64,000 bases of DNA from SIG424 sp045546695. GTDB lineage: Bacteria; Bacillota; Clostridia; UBA1212; UBA1255. Under the pieces are notes generated by a model, which had not been told where the DNA came from, did no database searches, and was given only the letters and a program-made list of their open reading frames with translations. The translations under genes and the position numbers were made by a program. The stretch spans positions 1 to 64,000 of the forward strand of contig JAZQDE010000012.1 of NCBI GenBank assembly GCA_045546695.1. Reading direction: 5' to 3'. This document shows positions 34,391 to 43,685 of this stretch, piece after piece (the stretch's first letter is position 1; the number at the start of each line of letters is the position of its first letter).

Positions 34391-34914
34391 GAAAAAACAG
34401 AATACTGACTCTTTTTCTTGTGTTTTTGATGGCGGTTGCTGTCATCGTGCCAACAACTTCATGCAATTCTGATGACTCTCCTGCCACAGACACAAATCCG
34501 AACGCAGCCCCGGATATTACAATACTCGATGCGGATAACAACAAGGTAAAGCTGTCCGACTTTCTCGGCAAGCCCGTTGTAATAAATTTCTGGTCACCTA
34601 ACTGTCCTTATTGTAAAATGGAAATGCCGGCTTTTGACGATGCGTACGAAGATTATCCGGATGTACAATTCGTGATGCTTCACGTTCCATTCGGACTCGA
34701 TGACGCTGCGGACAACGCAAAAAAATATGTTGAAGACGAAGGTTTTGGCTTTGATTTGTTCTTTGACACTGACGGTACTGCGGCACGCGCATACGGAGTG
34801 TCAAGTTATCCGACGACAGTCCTTATAGATAAAGACGGAAACTACGTTGCAAAACAGTCCGGCATGCTCACAAAAGACGTCCTTGAACAAGGCATAAAAA
34901 TGATTACTGAATAG
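34387..34914 (+). CDS. TlpA/ResA-like thioredoxin-fold lipoprotein
   Basis: A 175-aa exported lipoprotein: signal peptide ending PTTSC (Cys 26), an acidic linker, then a thioredoxin-fold domain with the redox motif WSPNCPYCK. It would reduce or exchange disulfides outside the membrane. The cis-proline region is SSYPTTVLID. Coupling to desulfoferrodoxin by a 4-bp overlap points to redox protection. Confidence 0.92.
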   Translation: MRKNRILTLFLVFLMAVAVIVPTTSCNSDDSPATDTNPNAAPDITILDADNNKVKLSDFLGKPVVINFWSPNCPYCKMEMPAFDDAYEDYPDVQFVMLHVPFGLDDAADNAKKYVEDEGFGFDLFFDTDGTAARAYGVSSYPTTVLIDKDGNYVAKQSGMLTKDVLEQGIKMITE

Positions 34915-34923
34915 AGGTAAATT

Positions 34924-35757
34924 ATGGAATTTAATCTTCGCAATACAGCGGCACATCACCGCGTAATCGCAAGCCACCGCGGCGTTAGCGGCGGAAACAT
35001 TCCCGGAAACACGATCCCTGCATATGAGATTGCTCTTATGCAGGGATCTGACATGATTGAGACTGACATCAGTGCCTGTGCAGATGGCACTCTCGTTGTT
35101 TTTCACCCGAATATGGAAAAAAGACATCTCGACGCCGACTGCACCGTACCCGAAATGCCCTACGAGGAGGTCGCAAAGCTGCGCTACGTAAACCGCGACC
35201 GCGTACCGACACAGTTCGGCCTCGTAAAATTCGATGATTTTTTAGAGACATTCAAAGGCCGATGCTACATAAACATTGACAAATTCTGGAATAATCCCGA
35301 AGCCATATACAAGGCAATCAAGCGTCACAATATGCTCGACCAGATATTGGTAAAAAGCAGCCTGAAGCCGCACGTTATAGAAGTCCTTGAAGACCTTGCT
35401 CCCGACATTCCTTTTATGCCCATCGTGAAAAATGATTTCCCCGGCCACAAGGAGTTGTTGGCAAAAAATATCAACTATATCGGTGTGGAGTTCGTTTTCA
35501 GCGAAGAAGACGCGCCATGTGCAGATCCGGAGTATATACGTACTCTTCAGAAGGACAACATCCTCGTCTGGGGAAATGCCATTATTTATAATGTACAGAA
35601 GCAACTGGCGGCAGGTCACAGCGACGATACTTCTTTTACCGTCTCTCCTGATTATGGCTGGGGATGGTTGGCAGACCGTGGTTTTGATATTATCCAGACA
35701 GACTGGCCGGGCATGCTCATCGATTATCTCAAAAAATCCGGGAAATATTATCGTTGA
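34924..35757 (+). CDS. glycerophosphodiester phosphodiesterase family protein
   Basis: A 277-aa TIM-barrel protein hydrolysing glycerophosphodiesters to glycerol-3-phosphate and alcohols. SHRGVSGGNIPGNTIPAYE and DMIETDIS carry the catalytic His, Arg, Glu and Asp. The third element FHPNMEKR keeps the His but has Pro in place of the usual Asp, so it is somewhat divergent. No signal peptide is present, so it is cytoplasmic. GAGGTAAATT precedes the ATG. Confidence 0.85.
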   Translation: MEFNLRNTAAHHRVIASHRGVSGGNIPGNTIPAYEIALMQGSDMIETDISACADGTLVVFHPNMEKRHLDADCTVPEMPYEEVAKLRYVNRDRVPTQFGLVKFDDFLETFKGRCYINIDKFWNNPEAIYKAIKRHNMLDQILVKSSLKPHVIEVLEDLAPDIPFMPIVKNDFPGHKELLAKNINYIGVEFVFSEEDAPCADPEYIRTLQKDNILVWGNAIIYNVQKQLAAGHSDDTSFTVSPDYGWGWLADRGFDIIQTDWPGMLIDYLKKSGKYYR

Positions 35758-35806
35758 CTTTAATAAAATCAATGACTTATAATCCTTTTGAAAAGAGGAG
35801 ATAATT

Positions 35807-38191
35807 ATGAAAAAAACAACTTTTCTGGACGGTGCAATGGGTACAATGCTCCAGAGCGCAGGCCTTGAGCCCGGCGCGCGCCCCGAACTTCTTAACTTAA
35901 ACAATCCCGCTCTCATTCATGAGATTCATGAAAAATATATACAAGCCGGCAGCGACATTATCTACACCAACACATTTGGCGCAAACCGCCATAAGTTGGC
36001 AGATATTGGCATGACCCCCGCCGGTATTATCCCGGCAGCTGTTGCTGTGGCAAAGTCTGCCGCAAAAGACAAAGCTAAGGTCGCCCTTGACGTTGGCCCT
36101 ATCGGCGAACTTCTTGAGCCCCTCGGCAAGCTGACCTTCAACGAAGCGTACGATATTTTCACCGAAATGGTTACAATCGGTGAAAAAGCAGGCGCAGACC
36201 TCGTTATTTTTGAGACGATGACCGATCTTACAGAGGTAAGAGCCGCTGTCCTTGCCGCAAAGGAAAACACGAATCTTCCTGTTTATGTCACGATGTCATT
36301 TGAAAAAAATGGCAGAACTTTTACAGGTACGACTGCCGCGTCTATGGCTATGACACTTACAGGTCTTGGTGTAGATGCCCTCGGTATCAACTGCTCACTC
36401 GGCCCGGACGACATTTATCCTATCGCCGCAGAGCTTGTGAAATGGACAAACCTGCCGGTTATTGTCAAGGCAAACGCCGGTCTTCCGGATCCTGCTACAA
36501 ATAAATACGATATTGATGCCGAAGAATACGCGCTTGCGCTCGAAAAATACCTCGACCTCGGCGTGTCAATTTTTGGTGGCTGCTGTGGTACCACACCTGA
36601 ATATATCAAGGCTGTAAAAAACAGACTCGGCGACAAAGAACCTGCCCTGCGCCCGGAAAAGCCTGTTTATCATGGTATTTGTTCTTCCGGACAGGCGGTA
36701 AATCTTGGCAAAGGCGTTCACGTAATAGGCGAACGCATCAACCCGACAGGCAAGAAACGTTTCCAGCAGGCGATCAAAGAGCACGATCTTAATTATATTA
36801 TGGAAAGAGCCATCGAGCAGGTGGATGCCGGCGCCGATATTCTGGACGTTAACGTCGGCGTGCCCGGTATTGACGAGCCGGCCATGATGGAAGAAGTTGT
36901 AAAAGCGCTCCTGAGTGTCGTTTCTGTTCCGCTTCAGATTGACTCAACAAATCCTGCAGCTATCGAGGCAGGTCTTCGCGCATATAACGGCAAGGCAATC
37001 GTGAATTCTATCAACGCAAAGCAGGAATCAATGGATTCGATACTGCCTCTCGTAAAGAAATACGGCGCTTCTGTCGTAGGTCTTACAATGGACGACCGTG
37101 GTCTTCCGGATTCTGCCAACGCACGAATCGAAATGGCCCGCCTTATTCTGGAAGCGGCTCAGTCATATGGAATTGCCAGAGAAGACGTATACATCGACTG
37201 TCTGACTCTGACAGTCTCTGCTCAGCAGGACCAGGCTCGCGAAACACTCAAAGCGGTTCAATATGTACGTGAAAATATGGGGCTTCATTGCGTTCTTGGT
37301 GTATCAAACATATCATTCGGTCTGCCACAGCGCGAAAGAATCACAGAAAGTTTCCTCACGCAGGCTCTTTACGCAGGTCTCGATTTACCAATAATCAATC
37401 CAAATTCTGTAAAAATAATGGACTGCGTAGCATGCTTTAAGGTTCTTTCCGGTGAAGATGAAAATTGCAGTAATTATATTGATCGTTTTTCACAGGAAAT
37501 GCCGGTCGCGGCCCCGGCTGTCCAGACTCCGGCGGCTGTTCAGGCTGCCCCTGCCCCGGCTTCCCAGGCTCCGATGACGATTGAGCTTGCTGTCATCAAA
37601 GGCCTCAAGGGCGAGACGGCACGCCTTACTACAGAGCTTCTTGAAAAACATGACGAGCTTACGATTATCAACGACCTGCTCATCCCTGCACTTGACAAAG
37701 TCGGTGAGCAGTACGAAAAAGGAATTATTTTCCTGCCGCAACTTATCAACGCCGCAAATGCTGCAAGCGCTGCATTCGACATTATCAAAGCAAAAATCGC
37801 CGAAAAAGGCGGCGACAAAGTAAGTAAAGGCAAAATTGTCCTGGCTACGGTACATGGCGATATACATGATATCGGCAAGAATATCGTAAAAGTTGTTCTG
37901 GAAAATTATGGGTATCAAGTAATCGACTTAGGCAGAGATGTGCCTCCGGAGACTGTTGTAAATACAGTTATAAGCGAAGGCGCAAAACTCGTCGGCCTGT
38001 CTGCACTAATGACAACAACTGTGCCTTCAATGGCAAAAACAATTACGCAGCTTCGCGAGGCAGGTTGTGATTGCAAGATAATGGTAGGCGGAGCAGTTCT
38101 CACCCCTGAGTTTTCACAGGAAATAGGCGCTGATTACTATGCAAAGGACGCAAAACAGTCAGCTGACATAGCAAAAATAGTTTTAGGATAA
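35807..38191 (+). CDS. metH: cobalamin-dependent methionine synthase (without reactivation domain)
   Basis: A 794-aa modular protein. Residues 1-290 are a homocysteine methyltransferase barrel (zinc ligands in GINCSLGPD and FGGCCGTTPE). Residues 310-570 are a pterin-binding barrel (VIGERINPTGKKRFQ). An Ala/Pro linker (about 565-590) leads to the B12 cap and the B12-binding domain with GDIHDIGKNIV. The C-terminal AdoMet reactivation domain of classical MetH is absent, common in anaerobes where reactivation is done by another protein. GAGGAG precedes the ATG. Confidence 0.92.
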   Translation: MKKTTFLDGAMGTMLQSAGLEPGARPELLNLNNPALIHEIHEKYIQAGSDIIYTNTFGANRHKLADIGMTPAGIIPAAVAVAKSAAKDKAKVALDVGPIGELLEPLGKLTFNEAYDIFTEMVTIGEKAGADLVIFETMTDLTEVRAAVLAAKENTNLPVYVTMSFEKNGRTFTGTTAASMAMTLTGLGVDALGINCSLGPDDIYPIAAELVKWTNLPVIVKANAGLPDPATNKYDIDAEEYALALEKYLDLGVSIFGGCCGTTPEYIKAVKNRLGDKEPALRPEKPVYHGICSSGQAVNLGKGVHVIGERINPTGKKRFQQAIKEHDLNYIMERAIEQVDAGADILDVNVGVPGIDEPAMMEEVVKALLSVVSVPLQIDSTNPAAIEAGLRAYNGKAIVNSINAKQESMDSILPLVKKYGASVVGLTMDDRGLPDSANARIEMARLILEAAQSYGIAREDVYIDCLTLTVSAQQDQARETLKAVQYVRENMGLHCVLGVSNISFGLPQRERITESFLTQALYAGLDLPIINPNSVKIMDCVACFKVLSGEDENCSNYIDRFSQEMPVAAPAVQTPAAVQAAPAPASQAPMTIELAVIKGLKGETARLTTELLEKHDELTIINDLLIPALDKVGEQYEKGIIFLPQLINAANAASAAFDIIKAKIAEKGGDKVSKGKIVLATVHGDIHDIGKNIVKVVLENYGYQVIDLGRDVPPETVVNTVISEGAKLVGLSALMTTTVPSMAKTITQLREAGCDCKIMVGGAVLTPEFSQEIGADYYAKDAKQSADIAKIVLG

Positions 38192-38212
38192 CTACATAGG
38201 CGGAGGCAAAAA

Positions 38213-38521
38213 ATGGTAAAACACGTTATTTTATGGACATTAAAAGATGAATTTTCCGAAGAAGAAAAAGCAAAAATCAAAATCGGCATCAAGGAGAATC
38301 TGGAAGGACTCGCCGGTAAAATCCCCGGTCTTATTTACATCAAAGTAAACATCGACGGCCTTGAGACTTCCAAAAACGCCGACCTCATGCTGGACTCCGG
38401 TTTTGTAGATGCGGATGCTTTAAAAACATACGCAACTCACCCTGACCACGTGTATGTAGCCGACACTTTTGTCTGTCCGTATACTGCAACAAGAAGTTGC
38501 CTTGATTACATTGAAGCTTAA
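38213..38521 (+). CDS. Dabb (stress-responsive A/B barrel) family protein
   Basis: A 102-aa protein with the dimeric alpha/beta barrel pattern VKHVILWTLKD and the later TYATHPDHVYVADTFVCPY segment typical of Dabb proteins. The function of this family is mostly unknown. GGAGGC precedes the ATG. It follows metH by 21 bp in the same direction, and its TAA stop overlaps the stop of the opposite-strand gene in the shared palindrome TTAA. Confidence 0.85.
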   Translation: MVKHVILWTLKDEFSEEEKAKIKIGIKENLEGLAGKIPGLIYIKVNIDGLETSKNADLMLDSGFVDADALKTYATHPDHVYVADTFVCPYTATRSCLDYIEA

Positions 38522-39438
38522 CAACACTCCACCGTCACGACGTGCTTTTCAATCATGAAAACAGGATGATAGTTGAGTTTTGATTTGCGAAGATTAAGAT
38601 CGCCGGCATCATCCTCGCGATTGATATACAAAAGACCCTTTTCATAGGCGAACTTCTGAGCCATCTCGCTCACAAGTGCCTTGTTTGCGCCCGGATAAGA
38701 AGTGTCGCACTTCTCAAAATGCTCATAAAGAGTGTCGCCTATCGTTTCGGCAAGACAAACACCGACAATCCTGCCATCTACGAGCAGAGCGCCACCTTCA
38801 AAATCATAAATATCATAATTCTCGAAGAACTCGGGAATTTTTTTATACTCGGCAACGGCAGTATCAGCCGTTTTGGGATTCAATCTTGCGTACTCAAGAC
38901 AAAAATCATAAGCCTGCCTGATAAGATCCCCTTTTATTTCCACAAATTGGTAGCCGGGATATAAGGATTTGAATTTGTTTACATGATTGCGCTCGCCATG
39001 GTATTTTTTGCCTTTGAAAAAAGCCAGGTCAGCAGAATTGTATACGTAATCAAAAGCATCTTCATCTGCAAAATACGAAACGCGGCTGCCATATTTTTCA
39101 CAGATATACGGAATCTCCGGCGAGGTAACAGTTACGAGCAAAAAACGCTCCATACCCGCCGCCCCGACCGCGCTACTCAGCATATCAATGCCACACAAAA
39201 AATCCTCAGGCCTTCCTGATAATGGCAGAGGAGATGCAAAAACGCAATTATCCTCATCTTCGTCGTATTGAATAAAAAGAATGTCGTTTTCTATACAGTA
39301 GCGCACATTATAGAACTCACGCCACCCAAAAAAACAGCCAACTGTATTATCACAGCAGCCATTTACGTAATTTTTCACATATTCACGGACAATATCCACC
39401 TGATCCAGCGTCAGTTTCTTAAAATCTTCAAGCCTCAT
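38518..39438 (-). CDS. DUF2156 protein, phosphatidylglycerol lysyltransferase C-terminal domain-like
   Basis: A 306-aa soluble protein with a double GNAT-like fold. Conserved pieces include FFKGKKYHGERNHVNKF, GGALLVDGRIVGVCLAE and LYINREDDAGDLNLRKSKL. It resembles the soluble part of aminoacyl-PG synthases (MprF C-terminus) but lacks the membrane domain, so the acyl acceptor is unknown. It overlaps the ttcA gene by 11 bp and is last in a seven-gene minus operon. Confidence 0.85.
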   Translation of the reverse strand: MRLEDFKKLTLDQVDIVREYVKNYVNGCCDNTVGCFFGWREFYNVRYCIENDILFIQYDEDEDNCVFASPLPLSGRPEDFLCGIDMLSSAVGAAGMERFLLVTVTSPEIPYICEKYGSRVSYFADEDAFDYVYNSADLAFFKGKKYHGERNHVNKFKSLYPGYQFVEIKGDLIRQAYDFCLEYARLNPKTADTAVAEYKKIPEFFENYDIYDFEGGALLVDGRIVGVCLAETIGDTLYEHFEKCDTSYPGANKALVSEMAQKFAYEKGLLYINREDDAGDLNLRKSKLNYHPVFMIEKHVVTVECC

Positions 39439-40195
39439 CGTTATCCCTTATCCCATCTGTACTACGTGCCCACACATCTCTTTTTATGGCACCGAAAATA
39501 TTACGGCGAATGTCGCGGTTGTCGTCTTCAAGCATTTTGATAATATCCTTTATATGGGAGCGCTTGCTCGTCTTGTCCATCGGGCAAAGATTGGTAACAA
39601 CAGGAATCACACCCTCCTGCTCCCTTACAAAAGCCTTTACCTCGCCCTCCGTGACAAAAATGAACGGACGAATCACGGCAACGCGACTGCGACTGAGCCA
39701 CGTATTCGGTGAAAAGCAATAGAATCTGCCTTCGTATGACAGACTGAGCATAGCAGTCTCGATAACGTCATCCTTGTGATGCGCAAGCGCAACAACGTTG
39801 CAACCAAGACGCGCGGCATGGTCATTTAAAGCACCGCGACGCAGATTGGCGCACAAAGCGCAAGGATTCGACTCTTTTCTGATATCAAACACGAGCTCGG
39901 CAATAGAAGATTCCACAAAAGTAAAATGCACACCAAGCATGTCGCAATACTCCTGAAGACTTTGGCGCGTTTCCTCCTTATTGGCAAAGCCGAGGCTGAT
40001 ATGTACCGCCTCAAGTTCAAACTTTTTTGGGTAAAAACGGCGCAGATAACTAAGAACAGCCAGCAGAGCCGAGCTGTCTTTGCCACCTGAAAGTCCCACG
40101 CACACGCGGTCGCCTTCCTGAATCATCTCGTAATCCTGCACCGCCTTGCGTGTAAGGCTCAGAAGTTTTTTGAGTTTTTCTGTATGAACTATCAT
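39428..40195 (-). CDS. tRNA 2-thiocytidine biosynthesis protein TtcA-like
   Basis: A 255-aa PP-loop ATPase. GLSGGKDSSAL at about 34-44 is the PP-loop, and the cysteine pair in PCALCANLRRG supports an FeS site as in TtcA. LAHHKDDVIETAMLSL is typical. It thiolates cytidine 32 in tRNA in known members. It is placed between a GT2 gene (3 bp) and a DUF2156 gene, with no obvious functional link. Confidence 0.85.
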   Translation of the reverse strand: MIVHTEKLKKLLSLTRKAVQDYEMIQEGDRVCVGLSGGKDSSALLAVLSYLRRFYPKKFELEAVHISLGFANKEETRQSLQEYCDMLGVHFTFVESSIAELVFDIRKESNPCALCANLRRGALNDHAARLGCNVVALAHHKDDVIETAMLSLSYEGRFYCFSPNTWLSRSRVAVIRPFIFVTEGEVKAFVREQEGVIPVVTNLCPMDKTSKRSHIKDIIKMLEDDNRDIRRNIFGAIKRDVWARSTDGIRDNDEA

Positions 40196-40198
40196 AAA

Positions 40199-41137
40199 TT
40201 ATTCTTCAAAATTGATTTTATCCTGTATAACGTACAAAGGTCTACCTTTGACTTCCTCATAAATCCTGCCGATATAACTGCCTAAAATTCCCAGAATCAT
40301 CAATATCAGACCGTTGAAAAACAGTGAAATCGCCACGATTGAAGTCCAGCCGAGGACAGTACTAAGCACTCCGCAAAGCTTAAGGATAATGAGAACAACC
40401 ATATAAATAAAGCTTGCAATTGAAATGCCGACGCCAAGATACGTTGCAAGTTTGAGCGGCTTTAGTGAAAATGACATAATCGCGTCGCTTGCAAACTTGA
40501 GCATTTTCTTAAGAGGATATTTTGTCGTGCCCGCAAAACGCTTTTCACGGACAAATTCAACAGGCGCACTCTTAAAACCGAGCCAGCTTATGATGCCGCG
40601 CACGTAACGATTCTTTTCAGAAATATTATTCTTAAGTGCGTCGCAAACCTTACGGTCGATAAGTCTGAAGTCGCCTGTATCAACGGGAATCTCAGTATCT
40701 GTAAGTTTATTGAGCGTACGATAAAAGATTTTTGCTGTAAATTTCTTGAAAAATGAATCACCCTCACGCTTAAGACGCTTGCCATATACAACGTCAAAGC
40801 CCTCGCGCCATTTCGCAATCATCTGGGGAATAACCTCCGGCGGATCCTGAAGGTCAGCGTCGATAACAACAACCGCGTCGCCGCTTGAATTGTCCATACC
40901 TGCGGAAATTGCTACCTGATGGCCGAAATTTCTGGCAAAATCTATCAATTTAACGTTTTTATCTTTGTAGCATATCGCAGCGGCCAGGTCGCGTGTCTTG
41001 TCGCGGCTGCCGTCATTCACAAAAATGAGCTCGTACTTTTCACCGGTCTCATCCATAACAGCCTTAAGACGCTTATATGTTTCCATAATGACTTCTTCTT
41101 CATTGTACATTGGAACAACAACTGATATTGTACTCAT
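40199..41137 (-). CDS. GT2 glycosyltransferase, polyprenyl-phosphate sugar synthase type (DPM1/GtrB-like)
   Basis: A 312-aa enzyme with an N-terminal GT-A domain (VVVPMYNEEEVI, then IDADLQDPPEVI as the nucleotide-sugar metal site) and two C-terminal membrane helices (about 230-300). Such enzymes make polyprenyl-phosphate-linked mannose or glucose. Two GT39-like transferases that would use such a donor lie directly upstream in the operon. GGAGTGTTTTT precedes the ATG. Confidence 0.88.
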   Translation of the reverse strand: MSTISVVVPMYNEEEVIMETYKRLKAVMDETGEKYELIFVNDGSRDKTRDLAAAICYKDKNVKLIDFARNFGHQVAISAGMDNSSGDAVVVIDADLQDPPEVIPQMIAKWREGFDVVYGKRLKREGDSFFKKFTAKIFYRTLNKLTDTEIPVDTGDFRLIDRKVCDALKNNISEKNRYVRGIISWLGFKSAPVEFVREKRFAGTTKYPLKKMLKFASDAIMSFSLKPLKLATYLGVGISIASFIYMVVLIILKLCGVLSTVLGWTSIVAISLFFNGLILMILGILGSYIGRIYEEVKGRPLYVIQDKINFEE

Positions 41138-41150
41138 AAAAACACTCCTT

Positions 41151-43685
41151 TTAAAAGTCCCACGAACTGAACCAGCGTAGCTTGCCGTCGATAAACGATT
41201 CTTTGACCGTCATACCGGTAAGCGCCGGGTAGAACAGTACAAACAGCAGCACGATGACAACCAGATATCCGATAACGACGTATTTTGATATTACTTTATC
41301 CTCAAGCAAGACTTTGATAACGTACACAATCATAAACATGAGGAATGGTATCGCTGTGAAATAATGGTAAATGAAGCAAACTCTTGTTACGAGTATCCAT
41401 GGGAAAAGCTGCAATGCATACGCGATGAAAACAAGAATCATTGCTTTTTCTTTGCGTTTGAAAGCAAAATACAGAGCCGGTATGATACAGATAAGACCTA
41501 CCCACCAGATTGCAGGGTTGCCCATTGACATGATTGTCGAATCCATTCCGGCAGGCAGACCCGCGCCGGAGCCTGAATAATACCAGATTGGTCTGTAGTC
41601 AACAAGCCATGTGTACCACGGCGAGCCAAATGCGTGTGTCGCATCAAGGCCGGAGTGATAATTATACATTGATTTCTGATTCTCAATCATAATCTCCCAC
41701 AAAGACATGTCTCCTTTAGATGGCATGTACGGAATATATGAGAGCAAGTATATAAGACCCGGAATTACGATGAAAAATACAACGCACACGCCGCACGTAG
41801 GCACAAAATTCTTAAGCAAGTATGACTTGATATTGCCCTTGCCCTTTACCTTACCTGTCAGATAATCACGTGCCTCAAGCGCCTTTGCGATGAAGAACAA
41901 GATTGCAAGACCTGCACCGGCATACAAGCATGTCCACTTGGACGCAGCACCGAGGCCAAACATAATACCACTGAAAAACAGCGGGATGAACGACTTCCAC
42001 AAAGGCCTGTCGTACGACTTCGTGCTGAAATAATCATACATAAAGTAGTACATGGCTATTACGAAGAAACACGAATATGAGTCAATTGTCGCAAGTCTTG
42101 TCTGTGACAATCTCATAAAGTCAAACATCATAAGGAAGCCTGCCAGGAAAGCAAATCTGCGGTCTTTGAACAGTTTGAAGCCAAACAGGTACATCAAAGG
42201 CACCATCATAACACCAAAAAGCGTTCCCATAAATCTCCAGCCGAACGGATTCATGCCAAAGATTCTGATACCGAGTGATATGAAAGTCTTTCCGAGTGGC
42301 GGGTGTGTCCATTCGTAAATAGACTCGCCGTGAATATGCTCGTAAGCCGTGCGCGGGAAGTAAATTTCATCAAAATACGTACCATTTTCGTACGTTCTGT
42401 ACATCTGGAGCTCTTCTTGCTCATCAAAAAGATTTGCAGGATTCTTATCGGGATTAGCTTCCTTGTTGTAATTTTCCTCGACAACCTTTACTTCAACTTT
42501 TTCATATTCACCTTTATCATTTTTGGTGAAAAATCCCATCTCGTTCAAAGCAGTACCGGAGCCGGTAGCCTCGATTTTCACCCTTTTTGTGGTAAAAGTC
42601 TTGTCTATAAACTTCCATTCGTAAAAAGTCACTTCGCTGATTCTTCCGGCTTGAGCAAGAGTCGTACTTGCCTCGCCATCGGCACCAGTTGTAGTTTTGT
42701 CGTATTTAATGTTAAAAGAACCGGAGCCGGGAAGTCCGCCATAATACGCAATTCTCGATATTGTCGTCTCTTCGGGGAACTCAACTACGATATATTCACC
42801 TGTTTCAACAGGGCGCCAATCAGAATTTGCAGCTGACATGTCACCCAGATTAGCAAAAGACATTACCGCTGTAATCAATGTCATAACAAGCAGAATTATG
42901 GCATCCCGCTTGCCTAATCCGGGTTTAGTTTCCCCCAGGCGTTTTTTCTTATTCTTATAATCCTCGTCATCTGATTTAATAGCGAGGAAAACAATATATA
43001 TAACGAGACCGATAAGGAGTACACCGAAAATAATCTGCATCAACATTTTTTCGCTGTCTTTTGCCTCGTCAGCCGGTGCTTCTGCATCAAAGCAGTCTGC
43101 ATTTGCCGGAAGCTTTGATACTTTAGAAATATTTACGTTGTCAATTTTTACCATACCGGGAGATTCTGCGCTGAATCCGCCAAGGCAGATACATAGCTCA
43201 ACCTCTTTTTCAGATCCGGTATGCATGTACGTCGTTATCGTCTGCCAGCCTTCGGTAGAGCCATACAAAGGCTGTGAATGTGCGGAATGTCTTTTTGTCG
43301 ATACGTTAACGCCTGCGCCGCGGGTATCTTCGTCAAGTCCGTCTGATACCTTGTCGAGCCACACGTCAACAGTAATCTTATAATAAGAATTCTTCTTGAC
43401 TTTGATCGTCTGTACGAGGCGGGCATCATTTTTTGACGTACTGTTGATTACAGCATATTTGTTGCCGTTTTCAGAAACAATCTCAACAGTTGTGCACGGG
43501 TTTTCAACTGTCTTCTGATAGTCGTATATCTCCCAACCATCTATGTTGCTGCCCTCTCCTGATTCAAAACTACCGTTTTTGAGTGTTACCTCTTTGCCGC
43601 CGCAACCCGTCACAGACAAGAGCGCACCAAGACATAAACACGCAAGCAACGTTAAAATCAGTATTTTTTTCATCTTTTTACTCAT
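41151..43685 (-). CDS. GT39-like protein mannosyltransferase with N-terminal carbohydrate-binding-like domain
   Basis: An 844-aa protein. It opens with a signal peptide ending in a lipobox-like SVTGC. A jelly-roll-like domain follows (NGSFESGEGSNIDGWEIYD, residues about 35-190). A membrane helix comes next near 220, then a discoidin-like outer segment, and finally a polytopic PMT-type transferase (EWTHPPLGKTFISLGIRIFG). Known PMT enzymes move mannose from a lipid carrier to Ser/Thr of exported proteins. The paralogue upstream overlaps its start by 4 bp. The transferred sugar and acceptor are unknown. Confidence 0.82.
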   Translation of the reverse strand: MSKKMKKILILTLLACLCLGALLSVTGCGGKEVTLKNGSFESGEGSNIDGWEIYDYQKTVENPCTTVEIVSENGNKYAVINSTSKNDARLVQTIKVKKNSYYKITVDVWLDKVSDGLDEDTRGAGVNVSTKRHSAHSQPLYGSTEGWQTITTYMHTGSEKEVELCICLGGFSAESPGMVKIDNVNISKVSKLPANADCFDAEAPADEAKDSEKMLMQIIFGVLLIGLVIYIVFLAIKSDDEDYKNKKKRLGETKPGLGKRDAIILLVMTLITAVMSFANLGDMSAANSDWRPVETGEYIVVEFPEETTISRIAYYGGLPGSGSFNIKYDKTTTGADGEASTTLAQAGRISEVTFYEWKFIDKTFTTKRVKIEATGSGTALNEMGFFTKNDKGEYEKVEVKVVEENYNKEANPDKNPANLFDEQEELQMYRTYENGTYFDEIYFPRTAYEHIHGESIYEWTHPPLGKTFISLGIRIFGMNPFGWRFMGTLFGVMMVPLMYLFGFKLFKDRRFAFLAGFLMMFDFMRLSQTRLATIDSYSCFFVIAMYYFMYDYFSTKSYDRPLWKSFIPLFFSGIMFGLGAASKWTCLYAGAGLAILFFIAKALEARDYLTGKVKGKGNIKSYLLKNFVPTCGVCVVFFIVIPGLIYLLSYIPYMPSKGDMSLWEIMIENQKSMYNYHSGLDATHAFGSPWYTWLVDYRPIWYYSGSGAGLPAGMDSTIMSMGNPAIWWVGLICIIPALYFAFKRKEKAMILVFIAYALQLFPWILVTRVCFIYHYFTAIPFLMFMIVYVIKVLLEDKVISKYVVIGYLVVIVLLFVLFYPALTGMTVKESFIDGKLRWFSSWDF